Assembly: GCA_003168375.1 (NCBI GenBank)
Contig: PMSI01000001.1
Coordinates: forward strand, 558,001-622,000
From: Vulcanimicrobiota bacterium
Lineage (GTDB): Bacteria; Vulcanimicrobiota; Vulcanimicrobiia; Vulcanimicrobiales; Vulcanimicrobiaceae
DNA length: 64,000 bases
Direction: 5' to 3'
The notes beneath the pieces were generated by a model. It ran no database searches. It had not been told where the DNA came from and saw only the letters and a program-made list of their open reading frames with translations. Position numbers and translations under genes: made by a program. Shown here in pieces: positions 11,846 to 20,206 of the stretch (positions are counted from its first letter, which is position 1; every line of letters starts with the position of its first letter).

Positions 11846-13518
11846 AAGACCGGCGTCTCCACGTACGTCCCGAACACCGGGCGCAGTGCTTTGATGATCT
11901 CACCGCCGGTGGCCCGCGCCTTCACGGCCGCGATCGTCGCCGGCATGATGTTCTCGTCGGTCTTGGCGACGCGCACGATCTCGTCGAGCGCCGCCTGGAC
12001 CGCGGCGGCGTCGCGCGTCTCCTTGGTCTTGCGCAGCCGCGCCAGCTGACGGCCCGAGGCCGCCTCGTCGACGTGGTGCAGTTCGACGTGCGGGTTCGCG
12101 CTCTCGTCGCGGTACTTCGTCACCGTGACGATGTGCCGCTCGCCTGCTTCCTTGCGGCGATGCAGATCGTACGCCGCGTCGGCCAATTCCATCTGGAAGA
12201 AGTTGTCCTCGATGCACTTGATCGTTCCGCCGCGTTTGTCGACCTCGGCGAAGTAGTCGAAGCAGCCCTTCTCGATGTCGGTGGTGAGCCGCTCGATCGC
12301 GTACGAGCCGCCGAGCGGGTCGATCGTCCCGATCACGCCGACCTCGTCCGCGAGAATCTGCTGCGTGCGCAGCGCGATCTTCATCGCGGGCTCGCTCGGG
12401 ATCGAGAGCGCCTCGTCGTAGCCGTTGGTGTGGAGCGACTGCGCGCCGCCGCAGACCGCGGCCAGCGCTTCGATCGCGGTGCGGGCGATGTTGTTCAGCG
12501 GCTCGCGCGCCGTGCACGAGACGCCGGCGGTCTGGCAGTGGAAGCGCAACCGCATCGATTCCGGTTTCTTCGCGCCGAAGCGATCCTTCATCACGCGCCC
12601 CCAGACGCGGCGCGCGGCGCGGAACTTCGCGACCTCTTCCAAGAAGTCGATCTGTGAGACGAAGAAGAACGAGAGACGCGGCGCGAAGTCGTCGACGTCG
12701 ATCCCGGCCTTCACGACCTCCTCGACGTACGCGATCCCGGCCGCGAGCGTGAAGGCGACTTCCTGGATAGCGGTGCTGCCGGCTTCGCGCGCATGGTAGC
12801 CGCTGACGTTGACGGGGTTGTAGCGCGGCAGATGTTCCGCCGAGTAGGTGATCGAGTCGCGCACGAGCCGCATCGCGGGGCGCGGCGGATACACCCACTC
12901 CTTCTGCGCGATGTACTCCTTGATGATGTCGTTCTGAATCGTCCCCGAGAGCTTCTTGCGGTCGAAACCGCGCTCTTCGGCGGTGACCAAGTACATCGCG
13001 AGCAGGATCCACGCCGACGGGTTGATCGTCATCGAGACGCTGATCTTCTCGAGATCGATCCCCGCGTACAGGTCGAGCATGTCGTCGACGCTGTCGATCG
13101 CGACGCCCTCGCGTCCGACCTCGCCCTCGCTGCGCTCGTCGTCCGAGTCGTAGCCCATCAGCGTCGGCATGTCGAAGTCGGTCGAGATCCCCGTCTGGCC
13201 TTGGGCGATCAGAAAGCGGAAGCGCTCGTTGGTGTCGTCGGCGGTTCCGAAGCCGGCGATCTGGCGCATCGTCCACGGCTGGGCGCGGTACATCGTCGGA
13301 TACGGTCCGCGCGTGTACGGGAACTGCCCCGGGAAGCCGATGTCGCGCGTGAAGTCCACGTCCTCGACGTGCGCGGGGGTGTAGACCCGCTCGAGCGCGG
13401 CACCGCCCTGGGTGCGGAACACCTCGCGCGATTCGGGGCGGCGCTCGGTGAACGGCAGGAGCGTCCGCTGCTCCCACTCGCGTAGCTCGTCGGCGATGGT
13501 CTTCTCGGTCGTCTGCAC
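11842..13518 (-). CDS. hcmA: Large subunit of 2-hydroxyisobutyryl-CoA mutase
   Basis: 558 aa, GTG start with GGAGG ten nt upstream. B12-dependent mutase TIM-barrel subunit. The substrate-pocket segments read TMRQIAGFGTADDTNERF and QTGISTDFDMPTLMGYDSD. Methylmalonyl-CoA mutase has Tyr and isobutyryl-CoA mutase Phe at the RQxAG position; here it is Ile87. Asp114 occupies the position that is Ala in methylmalonyl-CoA mutase. Ile90/Asp117 is the published signature of 2-hydroxyisobutyryl-CoA mutase, and both residues are offset here by exactly 3. The reaction would turn 2-hydroxyisobutyryl-CoA into 3-hydroxybutyryl-CoA. First gene of the operon; GntR-type operators lie upstream. Confidence 0.9.
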   Translation of the reverse strand: MQTTEKTIADELREWEQRTLLPFTERRPESREVFRTQGGAALERVYTPAHVEDVDFTRDIGFPGQFPYTRGPYPTMYRAQPWTMRQIAGFGTADDTNERFRFLIAQGQTGISTDFDMPTLMGYDSDDERSEGEVGREGVAIDSVDDMLDLYAGIDLEKISVSMTINPSAWILLAMYLVTAEERGFDRKKLSGTIQNDIIKEYIAQKEWVYPPRPAMRLVRDSITYSAEHLPRYNPVNVSGYHAREAGSTAIQEVAFTLAAGIAYVEEVVKAGIDVDDFAPRLSFFFVSQIDFLEEVAKFRAARRVWGRVMKDRFGAKKPESMRLRFHCQTAGVSCTAREPLNNIARTAIEALAAVCGGAQSLHTNGYDEALSIPSEPAMKIALRTQQILADEVGVIGTIDPLGGSYAIERLTTDIEKGCFDYFAEVDKRGGTIKCIEDNFFQMELADAAYDLHRRKEAGERHIVTVTKYRDESANPHVELHHVDEAASGRQLARLRKTKETRDAAAVQAALDEIVRVAKTDENIMPATIAAVKARATGGEIIKALRPVFGTYVETPVF

Positions 13519-13540
13519 GCTCGGGTTACCTCCGGTCTAG

Positions 13541-13552
13541 ATTGTATACAAT
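13541..13552. promoter_or_regulatory. Palindromic operator 1, GntR-FCD type
   Basis: Perfect palindrome ATTGTATACAAT in the 81-nt divergent region between hcmA and the gntR gene. TTGTATACAA-like sites are common for FCD-class GntR regulators. It overlaps the predicted hcmA -10 box. Confidence 0.75.
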
Positions 13553-13572
13553 TTAATGGTGACAGAGGTCAA
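13543..13572 (-). promoter_or_regulatory. Promoter of the hcmA operon
   Basis: On the minus strand TTGACC (13572-13567), an 18-nt spacer and TATACA (13548-13543). The -10 box is embedded in the palindrome at 13541-13552, so a regulator bound there would block RNA polymerase. Predicted from sequence only. Confidence 0.6.
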
Positions 13573-13585
13573 GTCCTCCTGTCCG

Positions 13586-13596
13586 GTGTATACAAT
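13586..13596. promoter_or_regulatory. Palindromic operator 2 at the gntR start
   Basis: GTGTATACAAT, a second copy of the operator with one changed end, 45 nt from the first and 3 nt before the gntR ATG at 13600. Its TATACA/TACAAT also fits a -10 box for a leaderless gntR mRNA, so binding would give autorepression. Confidence 0.7.
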
Positions 13597-13599
13597 CTC

Positions 13600-14271
13600 A
13601 TGGCAATGAACCTCGCTCGGAGCACGGAGCCCCGCTCGGAGGGCCTCGTCGACGCCTTACGCGAGGCGATCCTGACCGGGCGGTACGCTCCGGGTACCCG
13701 GTTGGTCCAGGACGATCTCGCCGAGGCGTTCGGGATGAGCCGCATCCCGCTGCGCGAGGCCCTGCGCCGGCTCGAGGGTGAGGGGCTGGTCGTGATCAGC
13801 CCCAACCGGGGAGCGATCGTGCGGCCGCTGGCTCCCAAAGACGTGGTCGACCTCTACGACCTGCGGCTCGCGCTCGAAGCGCTGGCGCTGAGGCGCGCGT
13901 CCGAGCGCTATGCCGACCTGCGCGCGTCGACCAAGACGCGTCACGCCCAGGCGCGCCAGGCGATCGCCGCGCGGAACCTCACCGCGCTGTTCCGGCTCGA
14001 CCGCGACTTCCACGCCGACATCGCCGCCGCGTCCGACAACCCGCACCTGGTCGCGGCGCTCGGCGCGCAGTGGTCGCAGATCATGCGCGTGATGCACGCC
14101 TACTTCCAAGCCGGCGACTATCCGGTCGACACCTGGGACGATCACGAAGCGATCGCCGACGCCGTCGCGCACGGCGAGGCGGATCTCGCCGTCGAGCGGA
14201 TGAGCGCGCACCTGACCGGCAGCCGCGACCGAATCCTCGCGAGCCTGCGCGGGCACGGAGACCGGCCGTGA
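13600..14271 (+). CDS. GntR-family transcriptional regulator, FCD subclass
   Basis: 223 aa. N-terminal winged HTH (LREAILTGRYAPGTRLVQDDLAEAFGMSRIPLREALRRLEGEGLV), C-terminal all-helical FCD ligand domain with the conserved metal-type residues in DLRLALE, FHADIAAAS and DDHEAIADAV. The ATG at 13600 is used; 13606 is an alternative. It is divergent from hcmA and starts its own operon, overlapping the next gene by 4 nt (GTGA). The twin TTGTATACAA-type operators make it the likely local regulator of both operons; its ligand is unknown. Confidence 0.9.
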   Translation: MAMNLARSTEPRSEGLVDALREAILTGRYAPGTRLVQDDLAEAFGMSRIPLREALRRLEGEGLVVISPNRGAIVRPLAPKDVVDLYDLRLALEALALRRASERYADLRASTKTRHAQARQAIAARNLTALFRLDRDFHADIAAASDNPHLVAALGAQWSQIMRVMHAYFQAGDYPVDTWDDHEAIADAVAHGEADLAVERMSAHLTGSRDRILASLRGHGDRP

Positions 14272-15626
14272 ACCTCGCGCGAGCGCTCGCGCGGCGCGAA
14301 GCGAACGGCACGCCGGTCCGCGTCGGCCTGATCGGTGCCGGCAAGTTCGGCACGATGATCCTCTCGCAGTTGCGGCTGATGACCGGCGTGCGGCTGTGCG
14401 TGCTCGCCGATCTCGACGGCGACCGCGCGCGCCGTGCCTTGACGGAGGCCGGCTGGCCCGCCGACGCGTTCGCGCCGGCAGCGAGCGCGGGCGCGGCGAA
14501 CGACGTCGCGCGCAGCGGGCGCGTCGCGCTGGTGGAGAGCGGCGAGCTCGCTACCGGCTGCGAGATCGACGTCCTAATCGAAGCGACGGGTCACGAAGAA
14601 GCCGGCGCGCTGCACGCCTATCGCGCGATCGAGCGCGGGCTGCACGTCGTCATGGTGACCGTCGAGGCCGACGTCGTCGTCGGGCCGTACCTGCAGCGCA
14701 TGGCGCAGCGCAACGGCGTCGTCTACTCGATGGCGTACGGCGACCAGCCGGCGATCATCTGCGAGCTGGTCGACTGGGCGCGCACCTGCGGCTTCGAGGT
14801 CGTCGCCGCCGGCAAAGGGACGAAGTTCGCTCCCCGCTATCGCCGCTCGACGCCGGACACCGCGTTCGAAAACTACGGCTTCACGCCGGAGCAGGTTGCG
14901 ACCGGCGGCTTCAACCCGAAGATGTTCAACTCGTTCCTCGACGGAACGAAGTCGGCGATCGAGATGGTCGCCGTCGCCAATGCGACGGGTCTGGACGTTC
15001 CGCGCGACGGCCTCTCGTTCGCACCGGCGTCGGTGTACGATCTGCCCTCGCTGCTGCGGCCGCGCGAGGACGGCGGTATCCTTCCGCACGCGGGCGTGGT
15101 CGACGTCGTGTCGTGCGTGCGGGACGATGAGAGTTTCGTCGACGACCACTTGCGGTGGGGCGTGTACGTGACGTTCACCTCGGAGAGCGCGTACGCGCGG
15201 CGCTGCTTCGGTGAGTACGGGATCGCGACCGATCCGTCCGGCCGCTTCGCGGCGCTGTGGCGGCCGTATCATCTGATCGGCCTCGAGATCGGCGTCTCGA
15301 TCGCGTCGGCGGCGCTCCGCGGCGAGCCGACCGGGGCGCCGTTCGCCGGACACCGCGCCGAGGTCGTGTGCGCGACGCGGGCGCCGATGCGCGCCGGCGA
15401 GCTGATCGACGGCGAGGGCGGCTATGCGGCCTACGGGACGTGCATGCCGGCCGAACTCGCACGGCAGCTCGACCTGGTTCCGATGGGGCTCGCGCATGGT
15501 CTGCGCCTCACGCGCGACGTCCCCGCCGACCACCCGATCGGCCGGCGCGACGTCGTCTTCGACGACGACTCGTTTCTCTGGCGCCTCCGTCGCGAGCAGG
15601 ACGCGCAGCTCGGCGTTCCGGTCTGA
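14268..15626 (+). CDS. NAD(P)-dependent homoserine-dehydrogenase-like oxidoreductase with SAF domain
   Basis: 452 aa, GTG start overlapping the gntR stop. N-terminal Rossmann segment VRVGLIGAGKFGTMI, then VLIEATGHEEAGA and HVVMVTVEADVVVGP; the C-terminal part (ELIDGEGGYAAYGTC... LTRDVPADHPIGRRDVV) is a SAF-like domain. This architecture matches the predicted homoserine dehydrogenase group COG4091, whose true substrate is unsettled. It is followed by a DJ-1/PfpI protein and an amidase in the same operon. The product name reflects fold only. Confidence 0.75.
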   Translation: MNLARALARREANGTPVRVGLIGAGKFGTMILSQLRLMTGVRLCVLADLDGDRARRALTEAGWPADAFAPAASAGAANDVARSGRVALVESGELATGCEIDVLIEATGHEEAGALHAYRAIERGLHVVMVTVEADVVVGPYLQRMAQRNGVVYSMAYGDQPAIICELVDWARTCGFEVVAAGKGTKFAPRYRRSTPDTAFENYGFTPEQVATGGFNPKMFNSFLDGTKSAIEMVAVANATGLDVPRDGLSFAPASVYDLPSLLRPREDGGILPHAGVVDVVSCVRDDESFVDDHLRWGVYVTFTSESAYARRCFGEYGIATDPSGRFAALWRPYHLIGLEIGVSIASAALRGEPTGAPFAGHRAEVVCATRAPMRAGELIDGEGGYAAYGTCMPAELARQLDLVPMGLAHGLRLTRDVPADHPIGRRDVVFDDDSFLWRLRREQDAQLGVPV

Positions 15627-16330
15627 TGCCCGCTCCACTGGTGCAAGGACTCGATGCGCCCCGCTCGGTCTTCATCCTGGCCTACGACGACTGCGATCAG
15701 CTCGACATCACCGGCCCGTTCGAGATCCTCGGCACGCTCGTGCAGTGGCTCGGGGTCGTACTCGACCTGCGCGTCGTCTCGATCCCGGGCACGACCGAGG
15801 ACGCGAGCGGTCTCGTGCGCTCGGCGAACGGCTTCCGTTTCATGAGCCAACCGTGGGACGGCACGGAACTTCCCGATATCCTGGTCGTCGCCGGCGGCAT
15901 CTTCGTCAAACCCGGCTCGAACGAGCCGGCCGGGATCGGACTGCAGAGCACCAATCCGGCCTTCACGGGCGCGATCGCGAAGCAGTACGCGTCGAAACGG
16001 TTGGTGACGTCGGTGTGTACCGGCGCGTTCGGCCTCGTCGGCGCGCGCATTGCGCGCGGTCATACGATCACCACCCATCCCGGCGTTCTCCAGAAGCTCG
16101 CCGATTTTGCCGCCGGTCTGGGCGAAGAGCTCTCGATCCTCGATCCGGACGCGGGCGCGCGCGTCGTCGACAACGGGGACTTGATCACCTGCGGCGGTGT
16201 GTCGTCCGGGATCGACGAGGCACTGTACCTCGTGCAGAAGTTCTGGCCCGCTCAGCTCGAAGGCGTCCGCGGATGGGTCGACTACCCCTATCAGTTCTCA
16301 TCGAAGATTATCCTCAGCTCAGCGAGGTGA
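15626..16330 (+). CDS. DJ-1/PfpI family protein
   Basis: 234 aa, ATG overlapping the previous stop (TGATG). ThiJ/DJ-1/PfpI flavodoxin-like fold: FILAYDDCDQLDITGPFEIL at the N-terminus and the nucleophile elbow VTSVCTGAFGLVGARI with Cys at about residue 131, then GHTITTHPGVLQ. Members include isocyanide hydratases, glyoxalase-like enzymes and amidase regulators. The acetamidase next door may mean a role in amide or isonitrile-type metabolism, but this is only context. Confidence 0.8.
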   Translation: MPAPLVQGLDAPRSVFILAYDDCDQLDITGPFEILGTLVQWLGVVLDLRVVSIPGTTEDASGLVRSANGFRFMSQPWDGTELPDILVVAGGIFVKPGSNEPAGIGLQSTNPAFTGAIAKQYASKRLVTSVCTGAFGLVGARIARGHTITTHPGVLQKLADFAAGLGEELSILDPDAGARVVDNGDLITCGGVSSGIDEALYLVQKFWPAQLEGVRGWVDYPYQFSSKIILSSAR

Positions 16331-16337
16331 ACGCACG

Positions 16338-17600
16338 ATGTTCGGATGCAGCGACCACTGGCTCGGAAAACGGTTCTCCCACGCGCTCACGGGGTTCCTC
16401 AGTGAAGAGAAGCGGCGGCGCGAACTGCGCGCGCACGACGCGGTCGACGCGGACGCGGTCGAGGAGCGGTACGAAGGCTGGCGCGTCTCGCGCGCCTCCG
16501 CGCTGAAGATCGGCGGCGCCGCCGCAGCGTTCGCGCTCGCCGACACCGTGCTGCCGGATCCCGCCGCGGCGGCACCGACGACCGCGAACGCGACGAGCGA
16601 CTGGACCTCGACGACGAAGCCGGTCCCACTCGGCCGTACGTACACGGTACTCTCGAACAACGACACGGTCACGCAGGGACTGTTCGATCCGGCGAAAGCA
16701 CCGCTCGTCACCGTCGATTCGGGCGACGTCGTGGTCTACGAGAACACCTGGACGCACTTCCTGAACAAGCTCCAGCCGGGCGTCCCGGCCGACGAGCTGG
16801 CCAACATGCGCCGGGCCTCGCCCGGCCGCGGCGTGCACAGCATCATCGGGCCGATCGCGGTGAAGGGCGCAATGCCGGGCGACGTCGTGCAGCTACGGTT
16901 CCTGCGGCTCGAGACGGTCGGCTTCGGCGCGAACTTCCATAACCCGGGCGCAACGATCAAGACCGGGACGCTGCCTGACGAGTTTCCCGACGGTCACGTG
17001 CACTATTTCAAACTCGACCCGGCGCAACGGTACGTAACCTTCAACGATCGCATCCGGCTGGAGCTGAAGCCGTTCCAAGGCACGATCGGGCTCGCGCCCG
17101 AGGGCGACAAAGCGGTGAGCTCGGTGGCGCCCGGCAAGCACGCGGGGAACATCGACCTCAAGGACTTGACGGCGGGCTCCTCGCTGTTCGTCCCGGTCAT
17201 CCATCCGGGCGCACTGATCTTCACCGGCGACTCGCATGCGCTGCAGGGCGACGGCGAAGTGAACCTCACGGCGATCGAGACCGCGATGAAAGAAGTGCGG
17301 ATGCAGGTGATCCTGCACAAGAACGTGGCGTGGAAATGGCCGTTCGCAGAGACCGCGACGCACTGGATCGCCCTCGGGCTCGACCCGTCGGTGAACGACG
17401 CGTTGCGCATCGCGCTGCGCAACACGATCGACTTCCTGAGCACGAAGGCGGGTCTGAGCCGCGACGACGCCTACGGGCTCGCCTCGATCGGCGTCGACTT
17501 CCGTATCACGCAGATGGTCGACGTGCAGAACGGCGTCCACGCGCTGATCCCGAAGTCGATCTTCGCCGCTGATTTCCGGAAGTCGATCGCGCTCGTCTAA
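16338..17600 (+). CDS. Tat-exported acetamidase/formamidase family protein
   Basis: 420 aa from ATG 16338. FmdA/AmdA family: GDVVVYENTWTHFLN, SIIGPIAVKGAMPGDVVQLRF, FHPGALIFTGDSHALQGDGEV-like block and PFAETATHWIALGLD. Such enzymes hydrolyse short amides to acid and ammonia. Unlike classical cytosolic FmdA, about 50 residues precede a segment VSRASALKIGGAAAAFALA...AAA that looks like a twin-arginine-type or Sec signal placed after a long n-region, so the enzyme may be periplasmic. Last gene of the gntR operon. Confidence 0.83.
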   Translation: MFGCSDHWLGKRFSHALTGFLSEEKRRRELRAHDAVDADAVEERYEGWRVSRASALKIGGAAAAFALADTVLPDPAAAAPTTANATSDWTSTTKPVPLGRTYTVLSNNDTVTQGLFDPAKAPLVTVDSGDVVVYENTWTHFLNKLQPGVPADELANMRRASPGRGVHSIIGPIAVKGAMPGDVVQLRFLRLETVGFGANFHNPGATIKTGTLPDEFPDGHVHYFKLDPAQRYVTFNDRIRLELKPFQGTIGLAPEGDKAVSSVAPGKHAGNIDLKDLTAGSSLFVPVIHPGALIFTGDSHALQGDGEVNLTAIETAMKEVRMQVILHKNVAWKWPFAETATHWIALGLDPSVNDALRIALRNTIDFLSTKAGLSRDDAYGLASIGVDFRITQMVDVQNGVHALIPKSIFAADFRKSIALV

Positions 17601-20206
17601 ACGAGCTGGCCTTTCAGGACCGCGCGCGCGTGCGCACCGCCGCCCGGGCAGCGCGTCACCGCGAACTCTTCGGCGATCGTCGCGACGATGAAGAGCCCGC
17701 GCCCGTTCTCGGCGAGCGCGTCCGCGGGCAATCGCCCGTTGTGCTGGAAACCGGGTCCGGTATCGACGACGTGCAGGACCGCGTACTCCCCGCTGAGATC
17801 GAGCGCGACGTCGACTTCGCCGGGCGCGTAGCGATTCACGTTTCCGACCAGTTCCGCGTAGACGAGCTCGGCGATCGTCCGGTCGAGCTCGGCGATGCCG
17901 CGCCGCTGGAGCACGGCGACCATCTCGCCGCGGGCGCGCGTCGCCGCCGATCCGTCGTCGACGTCGAACGTCCAGCGCAGCGCGCCACGGTCGCCGCCGA
18001 TCGCGAGCAGCGAGCGGCGAAACGCGACGACGAGCAGTGCAACGTCGTCGCTCGCGCCCGCGCCGCGCAGCACCGCTTGGTGGATCGCCTGCGCCGGCGC
18101 CGCTTCGACGTCGGCATCGCGCAGCGCGTCCGCGACCGCGCGTTCGCCGGCGATCACGTCGCGGTCGGCTTCGATCAGGCCGTCGGTGTAGAGCAGCAGC
18201 GTCTCGTCTTCGTGCAGGTCGAGGTGACGCGTGACGTCGGCGCCGCGCTCGCGCAGGCCGAGCGGGAGTCCGCCGGCGGGAAGCTGCACGACGCCGTCGC
18301 CGGCGGTGCGCGAGAGCGGCGGCGGATGCCCCGCGCCGGCGCACGCCAGCGTCGACCACACCGGGTCGAAGATGCCGACCCACGCGGTGACGAAGCGATC
18401 CGGCGCCTGCGAGCGCAACACGCGGTCGGCGGCGTCGAGCATCACCGACGGTTCGGGATTGATCGCGGCCGCGCCGCGCAGGCTTTGCCGGATCGCCGCC
18501 ATCGTGGCGGCGGCGTCGAGCCCGCTCCCGGCGACGTCGCCGATCGAAAGGACGACGCGACCGTCGACGACGCGGAATGCGTCGTACCAGTCGCCGCCGA
18601 TCAGCGCTTCGCTGCTGCCCGCTTCGTAGAGCGCATCGAACGAGGTCCCCGGCAGCCGCGGCAGCTCGGTGGTGAGCGCCGCCGCTTGAAACGTGCGTGC
18701 GACGCGGCGTTCGCGCTCGTACGCCTCCGCGTTGCCGATCGCGGGCGCCAAGCGCCGTGCGACCTCTTCGAGCAGCGGCAGATCGCCGGCCTCGTAGCCG
18801 CGTGCCGACGTCTTGTCGTAGATGGCGACCAGCGTTCCGCGCACCGTGCCGCCGAGCGCGATCGGAACGATCGCCACCGACAAGACGCCGAGACTTCCGA
18901 CGATCTCGCGATACGAACCGGTCACGGCCCCGAGACCGCCTTCGGGGACCCGCTCGTAGATCAGCGGCTTCTTGGTGCGGACGACCGCCGGCGAGCCGCG
19001 GAACGCGTCGCTGGCGAGATAGCGGATCTGCAGCAGCTGACGCGTGCGCGCTTCGAGTTCCGGATCGCGATGGTGTGACGCGGCGAGAAACAGCAGACCG
19101 TCTTCATCGATCAGGTTGACGATGGCCCAGTCGGCGAACTGCGGGACGAGCAGCCCGGTCGCCGCATCGAGCGTCTCGCCCAGATCGAGCGTCTCGGAGA
19201 GCGACTCGCCGAAGCGCGCGTAGAACGCCTCGCGTTCGGCGATGCGGCGCTGCACGTCCGCCGCCGCCCGTGCCTCCTGGTAGAGGCGCGCGTTCTCGAG
19301 CGCCGCCCCGATCCGCCGCGCGAGATCTTCCGCCGTCGCGAGATCCCTGTCGCCGTAGTTCGGCGACGCTCCCGTGCGGCAGAACGTCAGCACGCCGTAC
19401 CGCCGCCCACGCGCCGCGATGACGACGGTGATCAGCGAGACGAGCCCCGCGTCGCGCATCCGCGTGTAGTGCGCGTCGTCCGCCGCCGCGCGCACCCACC
19501 AGCTCGCATCAATCCGCGGCACGAGGACGCTCTCCCCGCTGCGCCACGCCGCCGCGATCGGATGGATCGGGTGATCGAGCGGCGGCACCTCGCCGACGGA
19601 CCGCTGGAACGGTCCCCGCCGGCGCGGGTCGCGGTGCTCGACCGCGGCCCGGCGCAGCGTGCCGTCGTCGCCGACGAGATCGAACAGCACGTAGTCGGCA
19701 AACGAGGCGACCGCCGCGCGCGCGACCGCGCGCAGGATCGCACCCGGCTCGAGCTCGACCGCGAACAGCTCGTCGGCGCGTGCCAGAAACGCGTCGCGCG
19801 CGGCGGCGCCACGCAGCTCGTCGATATCGGTGCACGTGCCGAACCAGCGTGTCAGACCGCCGTCGGGATCGCGCACCGCGCTCGCCCGAATCAGAAACCA
19901 GCGGTATGCCCCGTCCGCGCGCAGCATGCGCGCCTCTCCTTCGTACGCGTCGCCGGTCTCGACCGATCGCCGCCACACGTCGTGCAGCGCCGCAACGTCG
20001 TCCGGATGGACGACGGGCTCCCACGTCCAGTGGTCCGAACCGCGCGGCACGCCCGTGTAGTCGTAGATCTGCGCGTTGACGTAGTCGACCGAGCCGTTGG
20101 GGAGCGCGGTCCATACCATCTGCGGCATCGCTTCGGCGATCGCCCGGAACTGCGCCTCGAGCGCGGCATCGAGAATCGTCGCGGAGCCGTCCTTGTGGTC
20201 CGGCAT
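17597..20206 (-). CDS. PAS-GAF-GAF-PP2C phosphatase with C-terminal anti-sigma-type kinase domain
   Basis: 869 aa from ATG 20206, overlapping the upstream stop (TAATG). Order: PAS with PAC (about 15-135; MPQMVWTALPNGSVDYVN), GAF 1 (about 145-300), GAF 2 (about 315-480), SpoIIE/PP2C phosphatase (about 505-700; IGGDWYDAF, GDVAGSGLDAA, DDVALLV metal residues) and a HATPase_c domain (about 730-865; ELVGNVNRYAPGE, VDTGPGF, GRGLFI). Phosphatase and RsbW-like kinase in one chain suggest a self-contained partner-switch controlling an STAS antagonist and a sigma factor elsewhere. No sigma factor or STAS gene lies nearby. Confidence 0.88.
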   Translation of the reverse strand: MPDHKDGSATILDAALEAQFRAIAEAMPQMVWTALPNGSVDYVNAQIYDYTGVPRGSDHWTWEPVVHPDDVAALHDVWRRSVETGDAYEGEARMLRADGAYRWFLIRASAVRDPDGGLTRWFGTCTDIDELRGAAARDAFLARADELFAVELEPGAILRAVARAAVASFADYVLFDLVGDDGTLRRAAVEHRDPRRRGPFQRSVGEVPPLDHPIHPIAAAWRSGESVLVPRIDASWWVRAAADDAHYTRMRDAGLVSLITVVIAARGRRYGVLTFCRTGASPNYGDRDLATAEDLARRIGAALENARLYQEARAAADVQRRIAEREAFYARFGESLSETLDLGETLDAATGLLVPQFADWAIVNLIDEDGLLFLAASHHRDPELEARTRQLLQIRYLASDAFRGSPAVVRTKKPLIYERVPEGGLGAVTGSYREIVGSLGVLSVAIVPIALGGTVRGTLVAIYDKTSARGYEAGDLPLLEEVARRLAPAIGNAEAYERERRVARTFQAAALTTELPRLPGTSFDALYEAGSSEALIGGDWYDAFRVVDGRVVLSIGDVAGSGLDAAATMAAIRQSLRGAAAINPEPSVMLDAADRVLRSQAPDRFVTAWVGIFDPVWSTLACAGAGHPPPLSRTAGDGVVQLPAGGLPLGLRERGADVTRHLDLHEDETLLLYTDGLIEADRDVIAGERAVADALRDADVEAAPAQAIHQAVLRGAGASDDVALLVVAFRRSLLAIGGDRGALRWTFDVDDGSAATRARGEMVAVLQRRGIAELDRTIAELVYAELVGNVNRYAPGEVDVALDLSGEYAVLHVVDTGPGFQHNGRLPADALAENGRGLFIVATIAEEFAVTRCPGGGAHARAVLKGQLV

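Noticed and set aside
11842-13518. Methylmalonyl-CoA mutase assignment
   Set aside because: The substrate-pocket residues are Ile and Asp instead of Tyr and Ala, and a PaaK-type ligase is in the operon, so the hydroxyisobutyryl-CoA mutase call fits better.
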